A stretch of DNA of 13,096 bases. It comes from JBKEAJ01 sp047975005. GTDB taxonomy: Bacteria; Bacteroidota; Bacteroidia; Bacteroidales; Prolixibacteraceae. The stretch's first letter is position 1. Every line of letters starts with the position of its first letter. Shown here in pieces: positions 1 through 7,004 of this stretch. Below the pieces are notes generated by a model, which saw only the letters and a program-made list of their open reading frames with translations, had not been told where the DNA came from and ran no database searches. The stretch spans positions 1-13,096 of the forward strand of contig JBKECW010000046.1 in NCBI GenBank assembly GCA_047975005.1, in the 5' to 3' direction. A program made the position numbers and the translations under genes.

Positions 1-384
1 TCGGAAGTCAAAAGTTTTCAAGAGTCCGTGCCTGCTGTCGAAATCAAGCAGAACGGACTAACTTGCTTTATCGATAGAATGCCCACGCAGGCAGATATTG
101 ATGCTGCAAGGGTAGGTGTAGCTGAGGTGCGAGTTGTTGTTCTTTCGGGCGAGTATGATAGTGTGGTTTTCGACGAAGCCAACATCGCTGTCTATTATTA
201 GCTTTTTTCTATAAATGAATTACTAGATGTTCTGAAACAAAAGCCTGATAATGTGGAGATTGTCGTAACGGGGCGCTATGCTGCTCCCGAACTTATAGAA
301 TTTGCTGATTTGGTAACGGAGATGCAGGAAGTAAAGCACTATTACAATAGTGGAGTAGAGGCACGCAAAGGAATAGAATGCTGA
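1..384 (+). pseudogene. btuR: Cobalamin adenosyltransferase, 5'-truncated by window edge, interrupted by TAG
   Basis: BtuR/CobO enzymes transfer the adenosyl group of ATP to cob(I)alamin to make coenzyme B12. Frame 1 reads through the C-terminal half of the family. It contains the strand with the DExN motif (DEANIAVYY, up to 198), then TGRYAAPELIEFADLVTEM, and a C-terminus ending in VKHYYNSGVEARKGIEC with its natural TGA at 382-384. An in-frame TAG lies at 199-201, where I recall relatives having lysine (YYKLF), so a single AAG-to-TAG change would explain it. The frame stays intact and family-like for 60 codons after the stop, which suggests a recent lesion. The N-terminal Walker-A half lies outside the window. 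TAG is a normal stop here (the dph6-like, argE, amidohydrolase, acyl-CoA synthetase and degQ genes all end in TAG), so recoding is unlikely. A sequencing error cannot be excluded. Confidence 0.88.
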
Positions 385-1082
385 TGAAACGAGCCGTTTT
401 TAATTGGAGCGGAGGTAAAGACTCTGCACTTGCTCTACACAAGGTGTTGAATTCAGTTGAGTATGATGTAATATCCTTATTGACAACCGTTAATGCAGCT
501 AATAGTCGTTCGTCGATGCACGGCATTCCCATTGATTTACTCCGCAAGCAAGCCGACAGTATCGGTATTCCACTGTACGTCTTGGAGCTTTCTCCCGGTG
601 GCGAGATGGCGGGCTATGAAAGTGCAATGCGAAAGGCGGTAGAGCATTTTAAATCGCAGGGAGTACGACACTTTATTTTTGGCGACATCTTTCTGCACGA
701 TGTTCGTTCATACCGTGAAAAGCAGTTGAAACCATACGGTATTGAAGTGGTGGAGCCGCTATGGGACAAGTCCTCGGACGAGGTGATGGATGAATTTCTG
801 GAGTCGGGGCTGAAAACTATTGTTGTAACAACGATGGCAGACCGCTTAGACGACGGTTACGTCGGACGAGTTATCGACAGGGAGTTTGTAGGTAGTTTAC
901 CTGCCAATGTTGACAAATGTGGAGAGAATGGTGAGTATCACACCTTTTGCTTCGATGGAGCGATATTTCAGAAGCCTGTTCCTTATTCGTTGGGAAAACC
1001 TTTTAAAGTGTCCAACACAGTTAATATTGACGATGGCACACAGCAGACCTATCATTATTGGTATGCTGATTTGAATGCCTAG
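378..1082 (+). CDS. Dph6-like PP-loop ATP pyrophosphatase (diphthine--ammonia ligase family)
   Basis: This is a member of the ATP_bind_4 / TIGR00290 family, whose eukaryotic and archaeal members amidate diphthine using ATP and ammonia. Bacteria lack diphthamide, so the bacterial substrate is unknown. The PP-loop SGGKDS is at residues 11-16, MHGIP at 47-51, a conserved central block at about 101-129 (FGDIFLHDVRSYR onward), and the C-terminal GENGEYHTF motif at 182-190. The length (234 aa) is usual for the family. Two starts are possible. ATG 378 has AAAGGA five bases upstream. ATG 384 forms a TGATG overlap with the btuR stop and gives the N-terminus MKRAVFNWSGG. The overlap implies translational coupling to btuR and perhaps a cobamide-related role (inference). 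The btuR nonsense codon would end upstream translation about 180 bases early and could reduce expression of this gene. Confidence 0.85.
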   Translation: MLMKRAVFNWSGGKDSALALHKVLNSVEYDVISLLTTVNAANSRSSMHGIPIDLLRKQADSIGIPLYVLELSPGGEMAGYESAMRKAVEHFKSQGVRHFIFGDIFLHDVRSYREKQLKPYGIEVVEPLWDKSSDEVMDEFLESGLKTIVVTTMADRLDDGYVGRVIDREFVGSLPANVDKCGENGEYHTFCFDGAIFQKPVPYSLGKPFKVSNTVNIDDGTQQTYHYWYADLNA

Positions 1083-1133
1083 CTACTACGTCTTTTGTCT
1101 GCGGTTTTGCTCTAGTCAATTATAATAATCAGC

Positions 1134-1165
1134 CTTGTCTATTTCGGCATAATGTTGTATTATTG
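1134..1165 (+). promoter_or_regulatory. Weak candidate promoter for argE
   Basis: CTTG (1134-1137), a 20-base spacer and TATTATTG (1158-1165) fit the Bacteroidota TTTG-N19-21-TAnnTTTG pattern with one mismatch in each box. No better match lies in the 139 bases ahead of argE. If used, transcription would start near 1170, just upstream of the palindrome at 1183-1204. The -7 box overlaps the left arm of the hairpin at 1158-1178. Confidence 0.3.
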
Positions 1166-1178
1166 TGCTACAATAATA
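1158..1178 (+). repeat. Hairpin with 9-bp arms upstream of argE
   Basis: Perfect inverted repeat TATTATTGT / ACAATAATA with a GCT loop. It overlaps the weak candidate -7 element. It is AT-rich, and no T-run of terminator type follows it. It may belong to the argE regulatory region or be a chance AT-rich palindrome. Confidence 0.45.
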
Positions 1179-1181
1179 ATA

Positions 1182-1205
1182 TTGCTTGCATATCAATGCA
1201 AGCAG
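1182..1205 (+). promoter_or_regulatory. Palindrome resembling an ARG box (possible ArgR operator)
   Basis: Arms TTGCTTGCAT and ATGCAAGCAG flank ATCA, giving nine perfect pairs plus one T-G. The core TGCAT-ATCA-ATGCA has the architecture of an arginine-repressor half-box pair (TGAAT-WWWW-ATTCA in E. coli, with a four-base AT-rich centre). It ends 16 bases before the ATG of an argE-type gene. The geometry is seen in the sequence. Binding by ArgR is an inference from geometry and context. The alternative is an RNA hairpin that hinders ribosome access. Confidence 0.45.
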
Positions 1206-1221
1206 TATTTAGCATCATAAT

Positions 1222-2280
1222 ATGACGGAGTACATCAATCTACTTAAAGAAATAATCACGACGGAATCCTATAGTCGGCAAGAACATAATGTAGCTGAGA
1301 TTATACGGGCATTCATTTCGACAAAAGGTCTTGATTACCATACCCATGAAAATAATACATGGATAAGAAATAAATATTTTGATAATGCGAAGCCCACAAT
1401 CTTGTTAAACTCTCATATTGATACGGTACGAGCAGGAACATCGTGGACTATAGACCCATTTGAGGCTAAAGAAATAGACGGTAAACTTTATGGTTTGGGG
1501 AGTAATGATGCGGGAGGAGCTTTAGTGTCGTTGCTTGCTGCATTCTTACATTTCTATGAAGAAAAGCACCTTCTATTCAATTTGGTGTATGCTGCAACTG
1601 CAGAGGAGGAGATTTCCGGAGCAAAGGGAATAGAGTCTATATTAGATAAATTGCCCGAAATTTCTTTTGCGATAGTAGGCGAACCGACAGAAATGCAAAT
1701 GGCAATAGCCGAAAAGGGGCTTGTGGTTATCGATGGCGAAGCGCAGGGAAAGTCTGGACATGCGGCAAGGGATGAAGGGGTAAATGCATTGTATGTGGCA
1801 TTAGACGATATTAAAGAGCTTCGTGAATTTCAGTTCCCGAAGATTTCGGAGTTACTAGGGGCTGTGAAATTAAGCGTAACACAGATAGAAGCAGGAGTCA
1901 ATCATAATGTGGTACCCGATATATGTAAATTTGTGATTGATGTTAGAACAAATGAACTGTATGCAAATCAGGATGTTGTCTCAGTTTTGCAAAGCCTGGT
2001 GAGGTCAAAATTAACGGCTCGCTCGTTGCGTCTTAACTCGTCAAGCATTGAAATCGAGCATCCCGCTGTGCAAGCAGGTCTATCATTAGGCATGGGTTTT
2101 TATGGTTCTCCTACCATATCCGACCAAGCATTGATGTCATTTAGGTCGATAAAGCTGGGACCGGGACATTCTTCGCGTTCACATATTGCCGATGAATACA
2201 TCAATATATCAGAGGTATACGATGCAATTGATAAGTATATCAGTATTCTATCCATGCTGTCTTCGGTGTCTGATAAATAG
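1222..2280 (+). CDS. argE: ArgE-type M20 metallopeptidase: N-acyl-ornithine/citrulline deacylase
   Basis: This is a cytoplasmic zinc amidohydrolase of the M20 family, most like the Bacteroidota ArgE form that removes the N-acyl group in arginine biosynthesis. Some Bacteroides use succinylated rather than acetylated intermediates, so the acyl group is not certain. Visible active-site residues are His65 and Asp67 (LLNSHIDTV), the bridging Asp96 (GLGSNDAGGA), the Glu128-Glu129 pair (AATAEEEISGAKG), Glu154 (VGEPTE), His180 at the dimer-lid junction (GKSGHAARDEGVNAL) and His321 near the C-terminus (SSRSHIADEY). The length of 352 aa is normal for this subfamily. The ATG at 1222 follows an A/T-rich stretch without a Shine-Dalgarno. 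The gene appears to be monocistronic, with the ARG-box-like palindrome just upstream. DapE and related peptidases share the fold, but the overall match is to ArgE. Confidence 0.85.
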   Translation: MTEYINLLKEIITTESYSRQEHNVAEIIRAFISTKGLDYHTHENNTWIRNKYFDNAKPTILLNSHIDTVRAGTSWTIDPFEAKEIDGKLYGLGSNDAGGALVSLLAAFLHFYEEKHLLFNLVYAATAEEEISGAKGIESILDKLPEISFAIVGEPTEMQMAIAEKGLVVIDGEAQGKSGHAARDEGVNALYVALDDIKELREFQFPKISELLGAVKLSVTQIEAGVNHNVVPDICKFVIDVRTNELYANQDVVSVLQSLVRSKLTARSLRLNSSSIEIEHPAVQAGLSLGMGFYGSPTISDQALMSFRSIKLGPGHSSRSHIADEYINISEVYDAIDKYISILSMLSSVSDK

Positions 2281-2406
2281 CACGTTTAGTCCTTTACTTG
2301 CTTGGGCAAATACTTCTTTCTGCAGATGCAGTGTAGGGTTGTCAATGTAATTTACTGAAAATAAGGAATAGAAAATGAGAAATGAAGGGAAAAAAAATAC
2401 AGATTA

Positions 2407-2438
2407 TTTGTATCCTATAAAAAATGGGTGTAAATTTG
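2407..2438 (+). promoter_or_regulatory. Consensus Bacteroidota promoter for the hup operon
   Basis: The -33 box TTTG (2407-2410) is followed by 20 bases and then TAAATTTG (2431-2438), an exact match to TAnnTTTG. The predicted start is near 2443, leaving a leader of about 60 bases before hup. No comparable element occurs between the downstream genes up to 6158, so this may drive the whole five-gene unit. Confidence 0.8.
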
Positions 2439-2506
2439 TCGACGATTTGATTAATTATCAGGTTAATGACAAGATTAGAATTTAATATATTATAATACAT
2501 ATTATT

Positions 2507-2794
2507 ATGACAAAAGCAGATATTGTAAACGAGATTTCCAGGAAGACTGGAATTGAAAAGGCTACAATCTTAAAAACGGTTGAGGCATTTATGGAGTCTA
2601 TCAGAGTCTCTCTAGCAGAAGGTACAAATGTTTATCTTAGAGGATTTGGTAGTTTTGTAGTTAAGGAGCGCGCAGAAAAGACAGCACGTAACATTTCGAA
2701 GAATACGACGATTATTATTCCGGCACACTATATTCCGGCATTCAAGCCGTCTAAGTCATTTGTAGATAAAGTAAAAACTAACGTAAAAAAATAA
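2507..2794 (+). CDS. hup: HU-family nucleoid DNA-binding protein
   Basis: HU proteins are small histone-like dimers that bend and compact DNA. The 95 residues cover the entire family fold: the N-terminal helices (MTKADIVNEISRKTGIEK), the turn and sheet around GFGSFVVKERAEKTARN (about 46-62), and a beta-arm with IPAHYIPAFKPSKSF near residues 71-85, which carries the DNA-intercalating proline region. The sequence and length closely match the Bacteroidales HU encoded next to RNase G. The ATG at 2507 is preceded by TATTATT with no Shine-Dalgarno, as usual for the phylum. It is the first gene of the operon, and the next gene starts two bases after its TAA. Confidence 0.95.
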   Translation: MTKADIVNEISRKTGIEKATILKTVEAFMESIRVSLAEGTNVYLRGFGSFVVKERAEKTARNISKNTTIIIPAHYIPAFKPSKSFVDKVKTNVKK

Positions 2795-2796
2795 TT

Positions 2797-2889
2797 ATGC
2801 CAAGCGGAAAGAAAAGAAAAAGACATAAAATGTCTACACACAAGCGTAAAAAACGATTGAGGAAGAATAGACACAAGAAGAAGAAATAA
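2797..2889 (+). CDS. 30-residue AURKAIP1/COX24-domain basic protein (mS38-like)
   Basis: This short gene begins MPSGKKRKRHKM and continues with lysine, arginine and histidine as most of its 30 residues. The pattern K-R-x-R-H-K-M followed by H-K-R-K-K-R-x-R-K matches the C-terminal domain shared by AURKAIP1/COX24, the mitochondrial small-subunit ribosomal protein mS38. Tiny proteins of this type are annotated between HU and RNase G genes in Bacteroidota. A role in binding rRNA on the small subunit is likely but inferred. ATG 2797 lies two bases after the hup TAA, the frame ends with TAA at 2887-2889, and 88 bases separate it from rng. Position, composition and family match together support a real gene despite its length. 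Confidence 0.88.
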   Translation: MPSGKKRKRHKMSTHKRKKRLRKNRHKKKK

Positions 2890-2920
2890 TATTCTTTCTT
2901 GTATTTTATTTAAAAGATAG

Positions 2921-2951
2921 TAAATCTAAGGCTATTTTAGCCTTAGATTTA
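2921..2951 (+). other. Perfect 14-bp stem-loop between small ORF and rng
   Basis: Arms TAAATCTAAGGCTA and TAGCCTTAGATTTA flank a TTT loop. The next bases are ATTATATAAAAA, so there is no T-run, and the ATG of rng follows 26 bases later. It could be a weak terminator, an mRNA stabiliser or an RNase G-sensitive leader that separates high hup expression from lower rng expression. The structure is seen directly and the role is inferred. Confidence 0.75.
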
Positions 2952-2977
2952 ATTATATAAAAACGGTTGTTATTCAT

Positions 2978-4531
2978 ATGAATAAAGAATTAATTTTAGA
3001 TGTGTCTAGCAACGAGGTTGCGATGGCACTCTTTGAAGACAAGCGTTTGGTCGAGTTCTCAAAAGAGAAAGGAAGTTCTCAGTTTAACGTCGGAGATATA
3101 TATCTGGGTAGAGTCAGAAAGATAATGCCTTCTTTGAATGCAGCGTTTGTAAATGTCGGGTATTCAAAGGATGCTTTTTTGCACTATCAGGATATGGGAC
3201 CTCAGTTTAAGACCTTGAGCAAGTTTCTCAAGAGCGTTGTTGGAAAGAAAGTAAAATTGAATGGTTTTTCTCAATTCCCAGTAGAGAAAGACATCGATAA
3301 ATACGGTAAGATTAACGATGTCCTAAAAAACGGACAAAACATATTGGTACAAGTTACCAAAGAACCGATTTCATCCAAAGGTCCACGACTGACGTCTGAA
3401 ATATCACTACCGGGTAGATATATGGTACTTATTCCATTTGGTAGAAAGGTTTCTATTTCCCAAAAGATAAAAGACCCTGCAGAGAAAAAGAGATTAAGAA
3501 AGACAATAGAGGCTATAAAGCCAATGAACCACGGAATAATAGTGCGAACAGCATCCGAGGGACAATCTATATCAGAACTAAACGCAGAGGTAAATGACCT
3601 GCTGAAAAAATGGGAGCAGGTTCTGAATAAACTTAAAAATGTAAAGGCTCCAGAATTAATATTTGGAGACAACGACCGAACGATTAATTTTTTGAGGGAT
3701 ATATATAATTCCAGTTTTTCAAGCGTACATGTAAACAATGTCGAAGCTGCTGGAATGTTAACCTCGTACATAAGCAGTATTGATCCTAGCAACAAGGGGA
3801 TTGTAAAATTATACAAAGGAAGTCAGCCGATTTTCGACCACTTCAATGTTACAAGGCAGGTAAAATCATCTTTTGGCAAGACAGTGTCTTTCAAGGGCAG
3901 TTCTTATCTGATAATAGAACATACAGAGGCATTTCATGTTATAGACGTGAATAGTGGAAATCGCAATCAGGCATCATCAGATCAGGAAACCAATGCCTTT
4001 GAGGTAAACCTTGCGGCAGTAGACGAAATAGCTCGGCAGATCCGCCTTCGGGATATGGGAGGCATTGTGGTGATAGACTTTATCGATATGGTGAAAAATG
4101 ACCATCGCAAGGCGGTGTATGCCAAAATGCGAGAGGTTATGGCTTCAGACAGATCTAAGCACACTATTTTGCCGCTGAGTAAATTCTGCCTTATGCAGAT
4201 AACGCGCCAACGGGTTAGACCTGTAGAAGAAATTGATAATGACGAGGTTTGTCCTTGTTGTAATGGGTCTGGAGAGGTTCAGCCCACGCTGGCACTTATA
4301 GATGAAATAGAAATAAAGCTCAACTATATCGTAAATGATATGCACAAGAAGCGGATAGAACTAATAGTCCATCCTTTTGTGGGAGCATATATCAAGAAAG
4401 GCATCTGGAAATCTGTAAAAAAAATGTGGGCAAAGAGTCTTGGCTGTAAACTTAAAGTTACAGAGGAGCAATCTATGCCTATGCTAAATTATAAGTTTTT
4501 CGACGAAATGGACGAAGAAATATTAATTTGA
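2978..4531 (+). CDS. rng: Ribonuclease G / RNase E family endoribonuclease
   Basis: RNase G/E cuts single-stranded RNA in 16S rRNA maturation and mRNA turnover. The 517-aa protein is catalytic core only, like RNase G, with no long RNase E-type scaffold tail. The S1 RNA-binding domain occupies about residues 37-130 (GDIYLGRVRKIMPSLNAAFVNVG at its start). The catalytic acidic residues are Asp323 in VIDVNSG and Asp367 in VVIDFIDM. The zinc-link motif is CPCCNGSG, with Cys425 and Cys428. The C-terminal small domain follows. Translation starts at ATG 2978, with TTATTCAT just before it and no Shine-Dalgarno. The next gene begins five bases after the TGA, so the two are almost certainly co-transcribed. 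Location after hup is conserved in Bacteroidales. Confidence 0.95.
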   Translation: MNKELILDVSSNEVAMALFEDKRLVEFSKEKGSSQFNVGDIYLGRVRKIMPSLNAAFVNVGYSKDAFLHYQDMGPQFKTLSKFLKSVVGKKVKLNGFSQFPVEKDIDKYGKINDVLKNGQNILVQVTKEPISSKGPRLTSEISLPGRYMVLIPFGRKVSISQKIKDPAEKKRLRKTIEAIKPMNHGIIVRTASEGQSISELNAEVNDLLKKWEQVLNKLKNVKAPELIFGDNDRTINFLRDIYNSSFSSVHVNNVEAAGMLTSYISSIDPSNKGIVKLYKGSQPIFDHFNVTRQVKSSFGKTVSFKGSSYLIIEHTEAFHVIDVNSGNRNQASSDQETNAFEVNLAAVDEIARQIRLRDMGGIVVIDFIDMVKNDHRKAVYAKMREVMASDRSKHTILPLSKFCLMQITRQRVRPVEEIDNDEVCPCCNGSGEVQPTLALIDEIEIKLNYIVNDMHKKRIELIVHPFVGAYIKKGIWKSVKKMWAKSLGCKLKVTEEQSMPMLNYKFFDEMDEEILI

Positions 4532-4536
4532 AGTAG

Positions 4537-4929
4537 ATGAGAAATTCAGGATTATTGTTTTGTATTATAGTTTTTATGATATTTTCTTGTGGGAATGGGG
4601 CTATATCGGAAAAAAAGATGATAGATGTTCTCGTAGATGTGCATTTGGCAAAAGAGCTGGCGCAACAATCAAAAAGAGACAATGACACATGCAACGACTA
4701 TTATACAGAGCAATACCTTCTGGATGCAGTATTTGAGGAACACGGTATTAGCGAGGAGGAGTTTGAAAATAGTGTGGTTTACTATGCAAATATCTCCGAC
4801 ACTTACTTGGAAATGTACAAGACCGTTGCCGATAAATTGAAGATGCATCGGTCAATCCTTCAGTCTGATGAAGCTGATAGAACTCCTCAAGAAACATTGA
4901 ATGAAGATTCTATTGTTAGAGAGGAATAA
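4537..4929 (+). CDS. DUF4296 lipoprotein
   Basis: This is a predicted lipoprotein of 130 aa. A hydrophobic signal (residues about 5-17) ends in IFSC, so Cys18 would be lipidated after cleavage by signal peptidase II. After a short GNGA linker, the mature part begins with a DUF4296-like block (KKMIDVLVDVHLAKELA, 26-42) and a helical YYTEQYLLDAVFEEHGISEEEF region (about 55-76). The C-terminal tail is acidic and probably disordered. The function of DUF4296 is unknown. Proteins of this kind commonly follow RNase G in Bacteroidales, and here the gap is five bases. Confidence 0.8.
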   Translation: MRNSGLLFCIIVFMIFSCGNGAISEKKMIDVLVDVHLAKELAQQSKRDNDTCNDYYTEQYLLDAVFEEHGISEEEFENSVVYYANISDTYLEMYKTVADKLKMHRSILQSDEADRTPQETLNEDSIVREE

Positions 4930-4973
4930 TTTAACTACTATATTACTATAAAACAGTCAGCTTATTATATTAG

Positions 4974-6158
4974 ATGAAACGTTTTTCTGCGCATTATATA
5001 TTTTTGGGCGATGGTTCTGCGCCTTTAAAGAATGGAATAGTCGAAATAGACGATAATGGAGTTATTACTGACATAATAAGAGCTGAGAGCGGGGTAGAAC
5101 TAGCTCATACTCAGTTTCTTAATGGAGTTATTACTCCGGGCTTTGTAAATGCCCATTGCCACCTAGAGTTATCGCACATGATACCACAAATTGATAGCGG
5201 AGACGGGCTTGTTGCTTTTGTTAGAAGTATGGTTTCCAATAGGGCTAGATATGCCGAGCAGGAGGTAGTGGCAAGTGTAGTAAAGGCTGATAGCATGATG
5301 TTCGATAGTGGCATTGTAGCTGTTGGAGATATTTCCAATACAGCAACAACTATAAGCGCAAAGCGCGAATCTAAAATTTATTATCATACATTCTGCGAGG
5401 TTTTGGGAATGGAAACAAGTGCGGCTGGCAATCTTCTAGAACAGCATATTGCACTTAGTAAATGGTTTGAAATAAGTGGTTTACCTGTCTCTACTGTTCC
5501 TCATGCGCCATATACGGTAAGTCGAGAACTGTTTAGGTTATTGTATGCACAAGACTTTAAGGTGTCTTCCTTGCATCTTGCAGAGAGCCTGTCGGAAAGA
5601 GAATTTTACACCTTGCACTCTGGAGAAATGTGGGACTTTGTTGAGCAAATAAACGGCAATGCTGTCTTGACGGACTTTAATCCTGAAAGACTCTCAGCAG
5701 TAGACTTTCTGCTGCAATTATTGCCTAAGGATAAATCTATGCTTTTTGTACACAATACGGATTTGAGGGAAGAGGAATATCAACGATTGCTTCATCACTT
5801 CGACGACTATAACAAACCCTATTTTTGCACTTGTCCAAATTCAAACCTAATAATAGAAAACAGCCTGCCAGATTACAGCATATTTACTGATAACATGTGC
5901 ATTGGTACCGACAGTCTGGCATCGAATCACAGCCTGTCGATTCTAGAAGAAATAAAAACCATAGCGAAACATGCTCCACACATCGAGCTGAATGAGCTTA
6001 TTAGATGGGCAACTTGCAATGGGGCGAAAGCATTAAAGATAGACGACAGATTTGGGTCTATGGCCATAGGAAAGACACCCGGACTTAACTTTATTGACGG
6101 TATTAATTTTGAGAATCTATCCTTAACTGATGCTTCCTGTGTAAAACCACTCAGCTAG
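4974..6158 (+). CDS. Amidohydrolase-family deaminase (COG0402 type)
   Basis: This metal-dependent TIM-barrel hydrolase is related to S-adenosylhomocysteine, guanine and aminodeoxyfutalosine deaminases. An N-terminal beta-sandwich (about 1-54) leads into the metal motif PGFVNAHCHLELS, with His61 and His63. PHAPYTVS follows with His177, then SLHLAES with His201 and Glu204, FVHNT with His260, CTCPNSN at about 285-291, and GTDSLASN with the catalytic Asp312. All residues expected for activity are present in 394 aa. The exact substrate cannot be read from the sequence. An adenosine-like nucleoside is a fair guess because the PHAPY and TDSLASN motifs recur in aminodeoxyfutalosine-deaminase-like proteins. 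It lies 44 bases after the DUF4296 gene with no promoter match in between, so it is probably the last gene of the hup operon. It converges on the C26 peptidase gene. Confidence 0.8.
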   Translation: MKRFSAHYIFLGDGSAPLKNGIVEIDDNGVITDIIRAESGVELAHTQFLNGVITPGFVNAHCHLELSHMIPQIDSGDGLVAFVRSMVSNRARYAEQEVVASVVKADSMMFDSGIVAVGDISNTATTISAKRESKIYYHTFCEVLGMETSAAGNLLEQHIALSKWFEISGLPVSTVPHAPYTVSRELFRLLYAQDFKVSSLHLAESLSEREFYTLHSGEMWDFVEQINGNAVLTDFNPERLSAVDFLLQLLPKDKSMLFVHNTDLREEEYQRLLHHFDDYNKPYFCTCPNSNLIIENSLPDYSIFTDNMCIGTDSLASNHSLSILEEIKTIAKHAPHIELNELIRWATCNGAKALKIDDRFGSMAIGKTPGLNFIDGINFENLSLTDASCVKPLS

Positions 6159-6185
6159 TTAGAGCCTAAAAATAGCAGTGTCACT

Positions 6186-6920
6186 TTATTTAACCGCATC
6201 GACAAATGCTTTAAAGAGTTTTGTCATGTCGAGATTTCCTTTACTTGCCATAAGCTCCGGATGAAATTGTACGGCAAGCAAGAAAGGGTAGTCAGGATCT
6301 TCAAGTATTTCAACTACTCCATCTGACGACTGCCCGACAACTTTCAGCCCGTCTCCAATGATGTCAATCACTTGGTGATGAATAGAATTAACTTCGATAC
6401 TTTCTCTTTTCCAAATTTTAAAAGAGATGCTGTTTTTGTCCAGTATTTCTACATAATGCACAGGTATTGAGGCATCGCCAACATTGCGATGTTTTAGGCT
6501 ATTGTTCTCATAATATGACAAATCTTGATATAGCGTACCTCCGTATATTACATTTATTAGTTGCATACCTCTGCATATTCCTAAAATAGGTATTCCTTTG
6601 TCTATCGCTAGCTTAGTTAGTTTTATCTCGAAAGTGTCGCGTTCGTTGTTGACCTTGCCACATAATGGTTTCATTTCTTCTCCAAAATGAAAAGAATGTA
6701 TGTCAACCCCGCCACTTAGGATTAGCCCATCTATGCAGTCAAGGTATGCATTGATAGTTTTGGGATTTGTCGTTACTGGCAAGAGAAGAGGTACTCCGCC
6801 AACAAGCTCTACCGAATTGCCGTAGTCGCAATGTACTTCGTTAACTGTCCAGCCGTCAACCGGGTCGTCTGCAACAATTTTTTTATTTGTTGTTATTCCT
6901 ATACGTTTCATTAGATTCAT
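6186..6920 (-). CDS. Gamma-glutamyl-GABA hydrolase-like peptidase C26
   Basis: This is a class I glutamine-amidotransferase fold hydrolase of the peptidase C26 / PuuD type, which cleaves gamma-glutamyl amides such as gamma-glutamyl-GABA. The substrate here is unproven. The nucleophile is Cys116 in GICRGMQ, and the His-Glu pair is His220/Glu222 in VQFHPE. Also conserved are LILSGGVDI (67-75) and NSIHHQ (178-183). The length of 244 aa is usual. I chose ATG 6920 (MNLMKR). ATG 6911 (MKRIGITT) is an equal alternative, and a TTG at 6932 is unlikely because it falls inside the candidate promoter. The gene converges on the amidohydrolase gene, 27 bases away, with no clear terminator between them. Confidence 0.85.
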   Translation of the reverse strand: MNLMKRIGITTNKKIVADDPVDGWTVNEVHCDYGNSVELVGGVPLLLPVTTNPKTINAYLDCIDGLILSGGVDIHSFHFGEEMKPLCGKVNNERDTFEIKLTKLAIDKGIPILGICRGMQLINVIYGGTLYQDLSYYENNSLKHRNVGDASIPVHYVEILDKNSISFKIWKRESIEVNSIHHQVIDIIGDGLKVVGQSSDGVVEILEDPDYPFLLAVQFHPELMASKGNLDMTKLFKAFVDAVK

Positions 6921-6929
6921 TATTTGCCG

Positions 6930-6960
6930 CAAAGGAAATAATAAAAATCAATTAAACAAA
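6930..6960 (-). promoter_or_regulatory. Possible promoter of the C26 peptidase gene
   Basis: On the minus strand TTTG (6960-6957), 19 bases and TTCCTTTG (6937-6930) resemble TTTG-N19-21-TAnnTTTG with one mismatch. The implied start, near 6924, would give a very short leader, which favours the ATG at 6911 or 6920. Confidence 0.35.
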
Positions 6961-7004
6961 CAACGTGGATATAAATGAATATTCATATTGTATAAATAGT
7001 TGAA

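Noticed and set aside
199..201. TAG in btuR as a recoded sense codon
   Set aside because: Five other genes in the window end in TAG at the expected family C-terminus, and no recoding element is visible.
3271..3816. 181-codon open frame on the minus strand
   Set aside because: It lies wholly opposite the well-supported rng gene and is a composition effect.
6921..6932. TTG start extending the C26 peptidase
   Set aside because: ATG codons follow at 6920 and 6911, and the extension overlaps the candidate promoter.
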